64,000 nt of DNA from Brachypodius melanocephalos (GCA_013398615.1 VZSR01003807.1:16384237-16448236), one strand, 5' to 3'; positions 1 through 12,349 are shown, counted from the stretch's first letter. Program-made: numbers and translations. Notes: a model not told the origin generated them from the letters alone.

Positions 1-3000
1 TGGGTATAGCCGAAACAATTTTCTAAAGCTTAGGGGGGAAACTCTGGGGGCAAATAATTGGACATGAAATATTTAATAAACCACTGCAAAACTAAAAGTA
101 TTTTTCATAGAATGTAAAAAGCAGTGGTGAAATGGTATTGTTATCTTTGGTGGTTGAGCAATGGAAAACATGGACTAGAATAAAGATAACTTTTATTTGT
201 GGGGGTTTTGTTTTTTTTAAAAAAATTTGTATTTTTTTGATTATCCAAACACATGCTACATCCTGATGTGACTATGCCAATCAAAGATACCACAGTGAAA
301 AAGAGACAGGCCAACAGAGAATATAAAAAAAGGACACAGGAATATGTTATAAATAGTGTGACATTTATAAAAGAACCGAGCACCCATAAATGCTATTGAA
401 GTCATCAGGGCCTGCGTGCGTTCGCATTTTTAAAAGTCAAACCCACTAAAGGCAGGATTCACATTTCATACTGGGATTTAGTTTCAACTGTTTCCAGCTC
501 ATTTAAGTGCGCAAAAGAGCTTCTCCCTGGGGGAAACAGAGGAAGAAATCCACATATGACAGTAAGTCCCCATACATAGCCAGGCACATATGGTGTAACT
601 TTGATCTAGCAAGACATTTAAGTATATATTAAATGGCCTAATTAATCTGTTGTTAAACTTCAGAATTTGTTTTCAAAGTATATGTTGCATAATTCCCACT
701 GACATTGACATGTCTCTGGGTCCTTGGATAATTTGGTACTTGACACACAGGAGTATCTGGCAACACAGGGATGTTGCCAACTCACAGAGGGCTTTTGTCC
801 TAATTATGAAGGGTGGAGCTGGCTTATCCTCAAAATGTTAGCATTCCTGTAGGTTTAGATACTCAAGGAGTCTATGAGAAAGTCAGTCCCAACATTTGCT
901 GTCCCAGCCACATACTTAGTATTTATCTCTTCTTTGGAGAATATATATTCCCTGTGTGTCCTCTCTGTTTTATAACAATCAGTTTTGGAAAAACAGAAAA
1001 AAAAAAAAAGGTGCTTCACACAATGAATGACTGGAGCTACACACCAGCCACACTGTTCCAGCTGCCTGCCTCCCTCTGTTCTGTGCCAGGGTACTGGGGC
1101 TGGTATTTTGTGGAGTTTAACTCCCAGGGCCACTTGCCCATCTATAGCCAAGGTGCAGAGTGCAGGAGACAACAGGAAAGAGAGGATGGGGCCAGATGAG
1201 CTTTGTCACACAGGACATGGGAGATCTTGGCAGTCAGAGCACTGTGGTACTTTCAAAGAGACACGCATTTGCTCCTGGCTCCCATGGAGCTCCAAATTCA
1301 GCAGAAACTGAGACCTCCCCTCACAAGCAAAAGCAGCATCTTCAGGTTCTCGCCAAGTTTCCATTGGCACACTTAATAGCTAACTGGGGAAAGAAAAATA
1401 CAACCCACCCCTCCTTTGCTGAAATATTACCAGTCCTGGAATAAGGAAGATTGTAGGTTTAGACAGAGGATTGGATGGGAATTCATGTAGAGAAGAGATC
1501 TCAGCAGGAGAAATGTTTTTTTTCTACAGGTGCCCCATCCTCCTTATGTTAAAGTGTTGCAATGTGTCATTGTAGAAAAGACTTGGGAGAAGGAAGAGAT
1601 TACTCCTACACCTTCCTGAGTCCCTCACTCCATCAAAACCTTTAGCTATGACAGACCCTCCGTGTGTCCCAGTTTTTGTCTTTGAAACTCTAGTCCCAGT
1701 CTTGTCACCTCTACTGGTGTGGGTGGTAGATGAGTGGAGTCTGCTTCTCTCTCAGGGCAGAGATCTACCATGCTGCTGGAGTGCCACATCAGCTGAGCTG
1801 CACCCCACTGTCGATGGGGAGTGCAGGATAGCGCAAGTGGGTCTGTGGACACCTTGTGAGGGAGGGCCAGGGGGAAAAGTGAGTGTGATGTCCACATACA
1901 TGTGTTGCGTGTGCAGGCAGCTGCTGAGGGCTGGGGGACTGCCAGGGAATTTATCAACATGGATGAGTGCCATAAACTTAAAATGCTAGCGTAGATCTAG
2001 CCCCCACCAAAAAACTCCCAGACTTTCCTTTAAAGCTATTCCCTACCCTTACATCAAAACCCTTTACAATAATCACACACAGAACCAGAGAGAGGGGCAA
2101 CATTGCAGGAAGCATTTTCAACACAATTCTGCTGTAACCACACAGGTAACCCAGTTCTCTCAGAGTGATTTAGGTGAGGTAAGGCATATGATTTAGAGTG
2201 CTTAAACATATCCAGATTATTACAACAGGCTTGGGTTAGGGATCACTATGCATGCAGCCAGGGCAGTAGATCTGAAGAGGCAATAATATGCAGCAGGACA
2301 ATCAGGATGCTTGTGAGCTGAATAGGTGCTCAAGGACTTTTAGCTTCTTATCACTTTTCACCTACCCATGTCTCCAAATGTTTCAGATTTTGGACAATGG
2401 TCCATAGATCAGTTCACAGAGCAATGAAAATTAACACTCAGCATGAGATGAACATCCAGAAGGACAAATAAGAATGAACATCTAACTGGTGAAAAATTAT
2501 TACTATTTCCCAGTGGATAGATAAAAATAGCTTAGGGATGTTCTTTCTTCTTTATCATAGCACCTGGTGACTGTTCTCCATGCAGACAAGCTGCAGTACA
2601 AGGGGAACTAATAAGCACATGATTCCATGACTGAAAAACAAAAAAAGCACGACAGGGAAAATGTGACAACCTGTTGCACAACAAGTATGCGATTCTCCAC
2701 CAGCTTGCATCTTTAAAATTATTTGCAACTGTGGGAGAGATTAAAATACCACTGTGCAGATCGGATGGTTTCAGCACTCCGTAACAGTGCAGAACAGGAA
2801 GGGTTGTCTTGTGGGTACTACAAGTACTAGCTGTGGAGTTTAGAGATGTGGGTTCTACTTTAATGCAGTATTGGCATCTAATTTTTCTGTGCCACTCTTT
2901 CCTGCTTAAAAAAATGAGAGTTACATTATTTTGTTTCCAGTGTTGTGCTTTCACATTTGCACTACAGGCACTTCAGAACAGCAACTATCTCTTGGTTATC

Positions 3001-6000
3001 TCTTGTAATGTCTGGGGCAACAAGGATGTAATTTTGCTGTGCAGTCAAGACAAGGAATTATTCAGGCAAGTAATGCCCAGTATAAAGCCTGCTTTGTTAA
3101 AACTCTCTTTACCAGGCTTCTGATCAACTTGATACTAATGAATGTTGTGGGATGTGAATGTATGACTAGAAATACAAGGAGAGAAGTCACTTCCCTAGGC
3201 ACAGAAGAGTTTTTGCTCTTGTAGCTACTCCCTGGGTGGAGAGGATGATGTGGGACAGGCTGCTGTTTCAGGCCCAAAATGATGCGATGTATTTATGCAG
3301 CAGCTTTCCTCTATAACTCAGACTTTGTGAACAGTCCTTGTGACAACAAGGGCAGAGAGGTGAGAAACAAGATATTCCCCAGTTTACTTCTAGCCTGGAG
3401 CATACCCTGGGAAATACTCTAAGGGAAGCTGAAATGCTTCCCAGCGGCACTGGTCGCTGCAAACAACAAACTTCCCTTTCCTAGCATGAGAACAATCTAC
3501 AAGTCCACAGCATGTCCTGGCAAAATGCCTCACATCACTTTGTGGAGGGAGGGTTAGAGGGACAGTACATCTGCAGAGTCCTCCAAAAAGCCCTAGATAG
3601 ATTGTCTGGCCCCATATGCACCTCAGAGAGACTCCTCAAGTCCTCCTGCTGTGCCAGTCTCAGGGAGAGCATGATCCACATGCTGGGTTTTATGAGCAGA
3701 TGTTGCAGTGATGGTACTGACCAGCAGAAGATATTCTCAGATGGTACCAGGCCAAGGGAGAGCAGAAAGTCAGTGTGAGCTTGTGGGTAGCTCACACCAT
3801 ACAATGCTGCTGCCATTTGTTTACCTGCTGCTTCTCTTCCCAACTCCATGCAGAAACAGTTCATTAAAATCCCCTACACAGGGTTTCTAGCTACCCATGC
3901 AACCAGAAAGCCAGTTTGCTTTCTATTTGGTTGCCCAGGCAGCTGTGTGATGTCCACATGGAATTATTTTCTTTTCCAGTTGACTCACACAAGGCTAAAA
4001 GATGAAGCATCAGGATCCACATTCAAACAAAAGTATTATAGGTGCAAAACTTTGAATTCAAGGAAGAGATACTGAGATAGCCTGCATGATTCTAATACTT
4101 CTGCCTTGCATATAACTATTCCGGTTTTAATTATATGATTGCAACCTATTTTTTCTCCAAACTGCACTCTTGCCTCATTCAATACACAAGACTGGACCTG
4201 CTACTGGTTTAGTTAAGGATTTCTAGAGTCCTTGCTTCAGTTGTTTCAGAAGTATGAAGGGTAGGAAAGGGGAGGAAGTGGCTGTGGCTGTATCATCTGG
4301 CCCCAAATCCTGTCTCCAGCAGTGTTCACAAGCAGATGCCTACAGAGGAGAAGGAACAGAGCAAACACGTGTCATGCTTCTTTCTCATCCTCTCCAAGCC
4401 TTCAACAGTTATCAGCTCAGAAACACTTTGGTCTAGAAATGTTTACACTCGGTAACTTTCAAGGCTCTTCAACAAAAACATCTGACCTCCATGGAAGCCG
4501 TACAAGTTTTTTACGTCTTCAACACTTTCACAGAAATATTTCATAGTTACTCTGAAGGTTTGACTTCAGGAGTAGGAGAATGAAATTCTTACTTGGATTC
4601 CATCATTCTAACACCACTGAGCATGATGCAATACAAAGCAACTAATTTTTTTTACTCTTAAAGCTGGACAGAAAGCATCTGGAATTGGAGTAACTTTTAA
4701 TTATTTCTTTCTCCTGTTAAGAGTTTGCTTTATAAAAAATGCGGCTATTGAAAATGGGACATTATAGCAAATAAATAGCAATTTTCATGATAAAAGATAA
4801 AAGGTTTTTGATGTAAAGAATAAATTAAAATATTTATAGAACCAGTATTTTTATGTATAGTCTACAAGGGATGCAAAACTTAATAGCTATGTGCAGGAGA
4901 TGGAGTGAACACCTTGGTGTCACTGTTCTATCTTAGAACAAAAACCCCATTTGCTTAAATGCATTAGAGGAGGATGTTTTATATTTTATGTTGTCTTTGG
5001 TCTATCTGGATTTACTTTTTAACTGAAAGAGTGACATATGTGTTTCAGGTTCAACTTTAAAAATATTATTTATAGGAAAAAAGTTCTCTTTGTTACAAGT
5101 CAAGTATTTCAGATGAATACATATGCTAAGCTCAATGCCTACACTCAATTATATACTACAGCAAAATGTAACCATTTTGTGAAAATAAATGTATACAACC
5201 AGTCATCTGTTTTGGCTGATTTTTTTTTCTTTCCCTGTGCTTGGCCTGGAATGGAACTGCCCTTAGCCAGGGGACAGGCTGAGCCTGTCAGACCAGTGTC
5301 TGAACAGTAAACAATATCTCTATTGCTAACCCGGCCTGGCTGTAAATACAGCTCTGCTCTTTAACTATATTCTTTATATAATCACCTCTCTTTTGGTTCA
5401 TTTATCTGTTAGCATATATAGCATTTCAGTACAACACTGGCCTCTCTTTCTTAGCAGCATTCAGTGTGGAGAAACTTTCCTCTGTACTTTTCTGTGTCTA
5501 GATTTGATGTCACCTCCCAAAGCATCATTCAGCCACTGCATGTGCCACCCTGTGACTTCTCCCTTTTTTACTCCCTATGGCAGAAGACTTCAAGCCTACA
5601 GCACAGCTATTTTAACTCCTTGGGCAGACACAGTGAAATACATGCTATGCATCTCTCAGCTTTCTATCCATCCTGAGTTTCCTGCTGTGTACTCCACTCA
5701 TACTTCCCTTCGGTTTCATCATTTGCATAAGGCTTGTAAAATTCTGCAGAGATTTGATGCCTCCTACCCTGTCTACTCAGAGTCACTGCAGCCATGACAT
5801 TCTTCTCTTGGCCATGCTCATGACATCATGTCCCTCCTGTAGCACTGGGATAACAAAACACTGCCAAAAAGACTCAACGAGCTTTCAGCATCACTGCCCA
5901 TCATCAAACAGAGTCAGTCTCCTCATTATTGCTTTGTGTGGAGCGACAAGAAAGAAGAGACACAGAAAATCCCTCCAAGTAGTTTTATTGAAGGCTTCAA

Positions 6001-7593
6001 AGATGAATTCTAGCTCATGAGAAAGCTCCAACACCTGTTTCAGAGAGCAGGCTCTGAGGCTCGAGCCCACATTAGAACACTGAGAAAGTAAAATTAGGAC
6101 AAATAATACAGAGAAAACTATTTTCTCTCTTGTGTTGGATAAACCTTCTATCCTATTTTGGATGAGAACATGCATGGTATTTTCTAATATTACCTTATTT
6201 CAGCTACTAAGGAAATTACTGTCTGATAATATCAGTATTTATTGCTAGCAAATTTTCCACTATGGTGTTTATTCACTTCAGTAAGGGTGAACTGAAAGAT
6301 TTTCTTCCCCATTGTAACATCTATCATATCTTTAAACATCATGTCAGTACATGAAAAAATGCCAGAAAACTCTTCAAGACAGTTGTCATTCCATGTCTAT
6401 CTGATGCATATTTCTTAGCACATTCACTATGATATTTACACACTTTCTGTTCATTTTACTCTGGCTCTGACTAAAAAAGGCAAGGAAAATCTGGATGACT
6501 GCACTCATTCAGATGGCAATATTACAGATCCAAAACTGTGCAGTATGGAGATCTCCTTCTTGTCTTGTGATCCACATGTGTAATCAGTTTTTAGGATCTA
6601 ATGTGAATCTCTAATTGAACCATTTATTCAATAGCTTACCTGGGCCTTCATGTATACACTGATACTTATTTTTCTCTACCCTATCTCCTTCAGTAACTTG
6701 TGAATATAAAACACCCAGGGCAATGTGGTGTCTGTTATTTAAAAATCCAGATTGTTGCATTTCTTCTAAGTAAGTTAATATGTAAATTTCTTTCTTCTAC
6801 TTCAGATATAATAAAATGTTTTACAGATAAATGTAATGGAAATAAAACACAAGTCTAGAAGAAGTTTAATACTGGCCTAAACCTATTTCTGAATGTGGCT
6901 ATAAAAACCCATATATATGCATGGATAAAATATATAAATGTATCATCAGAATATATCAATAAATTCTAGCACGGCAGGGTGATAGAAGAATCACCTGAAT
7001 AAAGTATACCAATATTTTAGTCCTCCACAAATAGTGCATTATACAAGAAATTTCTTGCTTGGTTCTTTCCCCCTGAGAGGACTAGGTAGAAAGGAAATGT
7101 AGGTTGAGCCTTGATGCTTTAAACAAAACCAGTTTGGCATCTTCTCTGCTATGCATGATGTTTGTTAATTTTTAAGTGTGATGCTGAAAATAGCATTTTG
7201 ATTTTAGTGCCCTTTGGCTACATGGGAAAGTATAATTTCTTTTTCTTTCTAATTTCCCATTACTAAGAACCAGGAAAAATACAGCAAACCAGAAATTTAT
7301 CAGCTACCTGGTAACAATTAAGAAGGAACAGATGACAATGTATTTCCTTACATAATACTACTGAATTAGGTGAAATAACTAATGAATTAGAAAAAGAAAT
7401 GTTGCCTATTGTCTTACAACAAAAATACAACACAATGGAGCAGTAGGACTTCCAAATGATTCATTTTTTCACTTCAGCTCCACATGAGATATCTGCAGGT
7501 TTTTGCCATGGTAAAAAAGTGGTCTTTATGTATCTTCTACAGCTTGCACTTCTTCCAGCCAAGGATCCACAGCTGTTTTCAGCTACTCTAGGT
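1..7593. other. Intergenic 5' flank, no gene recognised
   Basis: I see no supported gene in this stretch. Open frames on both strands are short (up to about 140 codons), low in complexity or leucine/serine-rich, and lack recognisable domains or a chain of phase-compatible exons. The DNA is AT-rich with scattered poly-A/T runs (for example near 205-235 and 995-1010). It is the left flank of IGF2R. In mammals MAS1 and PNLDC1 lie on this side, but no single-exon receptor of the MAS1 kind is visible here. Unrecognised regulatory DNA or decayed repeats cannot be excluded. Confidence 0.6.
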
Positions 7594-8130
7594 TAGTGGT
7601 TTAGACTCAGGTGGCAATCAAGCCCCATGAGCTGCTCGCTCACTCCCCTCCAGGGAGATGCAGGAGAGACTGAAAGGGTAAAAGTGAGAAAACTTGTATG
7701 CTGAGACAAAGACAATTTAACAGGGAAAGCATCAGCCAGCCACAGGAAAAGTGAACAAGGTATTCACTCACTGCTGTCCATGGGCAGGCAGGTGTTCAGC
7801 CATCCCCAGGAAAGCAGGGCTTCACCATGTGCAACAGTGACTTGGGAAGACAAACACTGTCACCTCAAATATCCCCCACTTCCTCCTTCCTCCCCCAGCT
7901 CCACATGTAAGCATAATGCTGTGTGGTGTGGGATATCCCTGTGGTCAGTTGGGGTTGGCTCTCCCAGATATTCCCCCCAAAGCCCTGTGCACCCCCACCC
8001 TCTCGGTGGTGGGGAGGTGAGAGGCAGAAAAGACCTTGATGCTGTGTAAGCCCTGCTCAGCAATAACCAAAACATCTCCATATTATCTACATTAACCTAA
8101 GCCACAGCACAAAACAGGGCCCTTTTCAGT
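7594..8130 (-). mobile_element. Old solo LTR of an avian endogenous retrovirus (antisense copy)
   Basis: This block aligns by eye along its whole length with the better preserved LTR at 47369-47956. Shared landmarks, in the same order, are a segment reading AGACAAAGACAATTTAA, then CATGGGCAGGCAGGTGTTCAGCC, then GGGATATCCCT, then CCTGTGCACCCCCA, then TGTAAGCCCTGCTCAGCAATAAC. Read on the - strand it runs 5' to 3' as an LTR. Ends are approximate, no clear target duplication is visible, and the 5' (right) end looks eroded. No gag, pol or env sequence is beside it, so it is a solo LTR. Divergence from the second copy is clearly visible, so it is probably older. Confidence 0.75.
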
Positions 8131-11100
8131 GCAAACACTGAGTTCAGCACATAAGGACCTTCCCAACAAGACAAAGATTTCACATAAAGTCAAAGCATTC
8201 AGACAGAGTTGATGTTCTTTTAGAGTATCATTGAACAGTACCATCTAGATTAGGAAATGTCATTAATTATCTCCCTGACTGCACTGGGAAGCCTAAACCT
8301 AAGTCTGCAAAACAAGGTCATCAGGGACTGTTTTCCTCAACAGGAATTGTTATAAAGAAGGTTAACTCATTACAACAAACGAGAAGGTAGGTCTTATCAA
8401 GAGCTTGCCTTAAAAATGCTAGGAAGAGTAGACGTAGAACAGAAAGAAGTAGAAAGCATTAGGGAAATGGTGAAAGACTGAACAAGCAGCAAAAAGAGTA
8501 AGTGGTGTTCTGAAGTAATGGCAATGGGAGTAATATTAGGAAGACTGTAGTATAGCAAGCAAGAGGACAGGAAAGAAAAGGAAACTACCCAGTGAGTGGT
8601 ACATCTGTGCTTTCTGAAAAACTGCACAGCTCCATGGAAGAGCCTTATGAAGCTTCCATGAAGTCTAGAAATAATTACTTTAATAAAATGTAGCTTACAG
8701 ACAGATAGAAATACTATCCAGACCTCACTGGAGAAGGAATTTCCCACAATCAAATATAAAAACACCTCTGGATGCTGAAAAATTTTTTGTTCCTATTGCT
8801 GAAAAAAAAAAATAGAGATCAAATGTGAGTGTTAAAGGGAATTGAGACAGTAACAGTAAAAGTGAGCTGCCTCTCAGCCAGCCTGACCTGCACAGCTGAT
8901 GGTGGCCACATGAAGCAAGACCGTGAGTCAGAAGAACAAGAATGATGTGACATTTGACACCTGGCAAGACGAAAAGAAGAATCCTGGAGGACCTGTGCAT
9001 CCATCACTTATTCATGACACTGTGCCTACTGAAAACCATCCATAACGTGGAAATTGCAGCATGACTTTCAGGTGTACTGGGATTTACTCCACATAACTAG
9101 CAGCCTTCGTGCTGAACTTCTCCTGAGGGAAAGGAAAAGGTAAGATTAAGACGATTACATAATTTCAAAATATTTTAACTCTGCCATAGTACATGGTTAG
9201 CTGAGAGCTCAGTATGATTAAGCATAGGAGGTAAATATTTATGTTATTATTTATAAATGATACTCAGATTGGCATATTCCTATGGACTATCTGCAAAACA
9301 TAGTTTAGGATACATAATGACTGACACATAGCTCCTGACAATTTCTATTGCATGTAGCTAGCTTTAAGCATGGCAGAAAATCCATGAATCTTGAGAGAAC
9401 TGCTGTATCCACCAGATTATAAAGGTTAAGGAAAATATGTAGTAAATAGAAAGTCACAATTGGAATTTGCAAACTTTTACTTCATTTTATTTTAAAGGTT
9501 TTTGCACTTGCATTGTGTATTTCAGTATTTCTGCAGCACCCTTGCTGTGTTGCAATGTTTGTTCATTAAGCTGATGCTTATGTATTGGCACAGCAAATGA
9601 AAGAATTTCTGCTCTGTTCCTTTTCCTTTCTAAATGGGCTTTTTCCCCCAGATATCTCAATCTTTTTCCTTCTTGCTAGGTAGCTATTCACATATTTTTC
9701 TCTATAAGCAAAGAAACTGCTCTGAAGTCTTGTGCAAACACTGCAAATACAAATACTAAGCATTCAAAGTAGCACAAAAGAGTGAAGAATGCCACTCTAA
9801 ACTTCTTCATTCTTTTGTCAGTAAACAACTTTGAGTTAGCTTTTACCAGATAACTGAAATTAACTGTTTCTGCACTGCCAGGCCCTGACACTGCAATATT
9901 TTCATGTATTCTTAATGTTACCAAGGTGAGCTGTCACATTGTTTTTAGTGGAGTCACTCAGGTACTTAGATCTACACACAGAGAATTTCAGAGATAAAGC
10001 CCTATTTGCAGAAACCTGGGTAGCTAATAAGAACAGCAGCTACAGAATGTCTGCCTGCTCTGCTGTCTGCAATGAATTTCCTGGCTGATACATTTTTAAT
10101 TCAAGTTGGTAAGCAGAGACGGGATTTCCACCCAGTCTTTCCTGTTTGCACTGCTCTGTGTAAAGTGAGTGATGCCAGTCCTGCCAGCAGAGCAGCAAAG
10201 TTTACACTACCACAGAAATAACAGACTTGGTATTCTTTTTGTCAATTGCTTTTGACTTTTTGAGCCTTTGAGCTGGTGTCATCAAGCTTCTCTTTAAACT
10301 ATACAGGTTGGAGTCTTACATGCAGGCAACAGGGATTCTTGGGTAATCAGATTTGGAACTTTCAGGAATCCATGGAATGTTAAAACAAAATACAAAGAAT
10401 TGACAATAATCCATTGTATTGTAGCAGAAACTGCAGAGGACAATAGCATTTACTCAGTTCCTTCTATTAATTCTTTTTCTGAAGTTCCTCTCCCCCTTCT
10501 GGAGCTGGTGTTGGTGTTTGTGCAGATATGCAGTGAGCCAAGTAAGTCAGGTGACAGGTACAGCTGCAAACTTGCACAAATCAGAATAGTATGTCAGCTT
10601 TCAGCCAGAGCAGCATCTTTAGCCGGCTTACTGCCCTGCTGCAGCACTATAACCCACCTACATTACCACATAGGTGGGTTATATCTGAGAGAAGAGAGAG
10701 GAAAAGACCACAGCAGCCTGGAATCAGGCTGAACTGCCAGAGAGGCAGGTCTTCAGTGCTGTCTCATTCTCATGGATGCTAGGCAATGGGGCAAGAAAAA
10801 CTATTTCAGTTGTAGGCCTTTTTCAGGGTTTTTTGGTGCAAATGGCTTTTGGAAAGCATTCGTAATTAGAGAACAGGATTTCTTCACACAAGACAGCTGT
10901 CTGTTATTTAATGAGTGTAATTTTTAGCTTTCTCTCTCCCACCCATATGCCTCTTACTACTCTCAAAGGTGCTTTCCTTCCTAACTGCACTTTCATCAAA
11001 AAAATTACTGCTAATTAACTACCTCTTTCGAATCTTTACGTTTCCAGTTAAAATTTGCTAAATCCTGGAAATAATTACACAAGCTCCAGGCTGGATCGCT

Positions 11101-11317
11101 TTTCTCTGCAGGCCAGGAGGCAGTGGAGGTAGGACAGTGTGTGTTCCACTTCCTCCTGACAAGGCTGCTGCCTTGTGCAAGCCTCCCCTCCTCCCTTCTG
11201 TTTGAAATGGGGGTAATTTCTACACCACACCATCTTCCCTGCTGCAGTAATAATTCTTGCACCCAGATAACCAACCACATCATTGTCATTGCCTGTAGAG
11301 CCGAGGGCTTTCTGCTA
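8131..11317. other. Intergenic DNA, no gene recognised
   Basis: No coding region is supported. A - strand open frame of about 120 codons (8397-8765) is rich in Leu, Ser and Phe and resembles no family I know. The stretch includes the 13-bp hairpin at 10648-10683, listed separately. A donor-like AAAAGGTAAGAT near 9135 is isolated and has no partner I can support. Confidence 0.55.
10648..10683. repeat. Perfect 13-bp inverted repeat with 10-nt loop
   Basis: The left arm at 10648-10660 reads TATAACCCACCTA. The right arm at 10671-10683 is its exact reverse complement, with a 10-base loop between them. It lies about 1.7 kb upstream of the IGF2R start. I see no U-run or flanking gene that would make it a terminator, and I do not know its role. 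Confidence 0.85.
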
Positions 11318-11417
11318 NNNNNNNNNNNNNNNNNNNNNNNNNNNNNNNNNNNNNNNNNNNNNNNNNNNNNNNNNNNNNNNNNNNNNNNNNNNNNNNNNNN
11401 NNNNNNNNNNNNNNNNN
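11318..11417. other. Assembly gap of exactly 100 N
   Basis: A run of 100 N is the conventional placeholder for a gap of unknown size. It sits about 930 bases upstream of the IGF2R start codon, just before the CR1 fragment and the GC-rich promoter. Some 5' flank may therefore be missing or out of scale. Confidence 0.99.
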
Positions 11418-11551
11418 AACAATTGCCTCCCCTGTCTTCATCCCTAATGGGTTTAGTTTCCTGATCTCTCACAAGATTTCACTACACATTTCAAATAATT
11501 TATTTAAAACCCCACTTGACATTTTCCAAATAGCGTTTCTTTGACACTGAG

Positions 11552-11985
11552 CCACAGAATCACAGGATGGGTCAGGTCAGAAGGGACCACAGTGGTTCAT
11601 CTGGTCCGACCTCCCTGCTCAAACAGGGTCGTCCCAGAGCACATGGCACAGGATTGTGTCCAGGCTGTTCTTGAGTATCTCCAGTGGGGGAGACTCCACA
11701 TCCTCTCTGGTCAACCTGTTCCAGTGCGTGGCTACCCGCACAGTAAAGAAGTTCTTCCTCATGCTCAGGTGGAACTTCCTGTGCATCTGCTTCTGCCTGT
11801 TGCCTCTTGTCCTGTTACTTCGCTCCATCACGGAGAGCCTGGAAACACCCTCTTGGCATTCCCCCTTAAGATAACTTATAGTACCTGAAGAAGTCTCTTT
11901 TCCAGGCCCAGCTCCCTCAACCTGTTCTTGTAAGAGTCGCTCCGGTCCCTTAATCTTTGTTGCCCTCCTCAGGACACGCTCCGGG
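11552..11985 (-). mobile_element. CR1: CR1 LINE 3' fragment, antisense
   Basis: Read on the - strand this is the 3' end of a chicken-repeat-1 non-LTR retrotransposon. The + strand begins with the inverse of the CR1 terminal octamer (CAGAATCACAGGATGG). It continues through the typical block reading AGAAGGGACC and CTCTCTGGTCAACCTGTTCCAGTG, then AGTAAAGAAGTTCTTCCTCA, and ends in TTGCCCTCCTCAGGACACGCT. Only the 3' part of the reverse transcriptase frame and the 3' UTR remain, as is usual for 5'-truncated CR1 copies. It abuts the CpG-rich promoter. Confidence 0.9.
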
Positions 11986-12015
11986 ACACTGCAACCCACT
12001 GGCAGTGAGCCCCAC

Positions 12016-12095
12016 GGGCCGAGACCCCGCGCACCTCAGCGGGCCGAGACCCCGCGCACCTCAGCGGGCCGAGACCCCGCGCACCTCAGCGGGCC
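12016..12095. repeat. 25-bp tandem repeat, three copies plus a partial
   Basis: The unit starts GGGCCGAGACCCCGCGCACC and ends TCAGC. It is repeated identically at 12016, 12041 and 12066, and a partial copy starts at 12091. Perfect identity suggests recent expansion, so copy number may vary between individuals. It lies about 260-335 bases upstream of the start codon in the promoter. Confidence 0.95.
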
Positions 12096-12125
12096 GGACA
12101 GCAGCCCCGGGGACAGAGGTGTCAC

Positions 12126-12171
12126 GGTGTGGCGATGAGGCGGTGTGGCGATGAGGCGGTGTGGCGGTGTC
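12126..12171. repeat. 16-bp tandem repeat, two copies plus a partial
   Basis: GGTGTGGCGATGAGGC occurs at 12126-12141 and 12142-12157. A diverged partial copy (GGTGTGGCGGTGTC) follows from 12158. It sits in the promoter between the 25-bp repeat and the E-box cluster. Confidence 0.9.
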
Positions 12172-12236
12172 ACCTCACGGGCCGCGGGGGGATGTGGAGC
12201 GGCCCGGCAGGGACGGAGGAAGGATGGGGGAGCGCA

Positions 12237-12308
12237 TCACGTGAGTGCCGTGCCCGCACATGGCGGCGGTCACATGACCGGGGCGGGAGCGCGCGGCGGT
12301 CACATGAC
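12237..12308. promoter_or_regulatory. IGF2R: Cluster of three CLEAR/E-box-like sites
   Basis: Three palindromic or near-palindromic sites are present: TCACGTGA at 12237-12244 and GTCACATGAC at 12269-12278 and 12299-12308. Their centres are 33 and 30 bases apart, about three helical turns each. The first has the canonical CACGTG core. The other two match the 10-base CLEAR consensus in 9 of 10 positions, with CACATG as core. Binding by MiT/TFE factors is inferred from motif and gene function only. Confidence 0.6.
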
Positions 12309-12349
12309 GGGCCGCCGGCGCCGCCTGACGTCCCGGGGCAGCCTGGCCC

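Larger units (their letters stand above)
11990..12349 (+). promoter_or_regulatory. IGF2R: IGF2R CpG-island promoter and 5' UTR
   Basis: This is a strongly GC- and CpG-rich stretch immediately upstream of the start codon, continuing to about 12760 in intron 1, with no TATA box. Visible motifs are a palindromic TCACGTGA (12237-12244) and two copies of GTCACATGAC (12269-12278 and 12299-12308), a YY1-like ACATGGCGGC (12258-12267) and a CRE-like TGACGTC (12326-12332). The E-box motifs are one or two bases from the CLEAR consensus GTCACGTGAC used by TFEB/TFE3 on lysosomal genes, which suits a lysosomal enzyme receptor. The transcription start cannot be placed from sequence alone. Confidence 0.8.

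Noticed and set aside
8397..8765. A - strand open frame of about 122 codons upstream of IGF2R
   Set aside because: Biased Leu/Ser/Phe composition, no domain, no splice partners, no promoter context.
9120..9150. Donor-like AAAAGGTAAGAT as an upstream non-coding exon of IGF2R
   Set aside because: No CpG island or promoter precedes it and no acceptor pairing is visible; such motifs occur by chance.
11123..11464. Open frame running through the N gap
   Set aside because: The frame is open only because undetermined bases cannot give stops.
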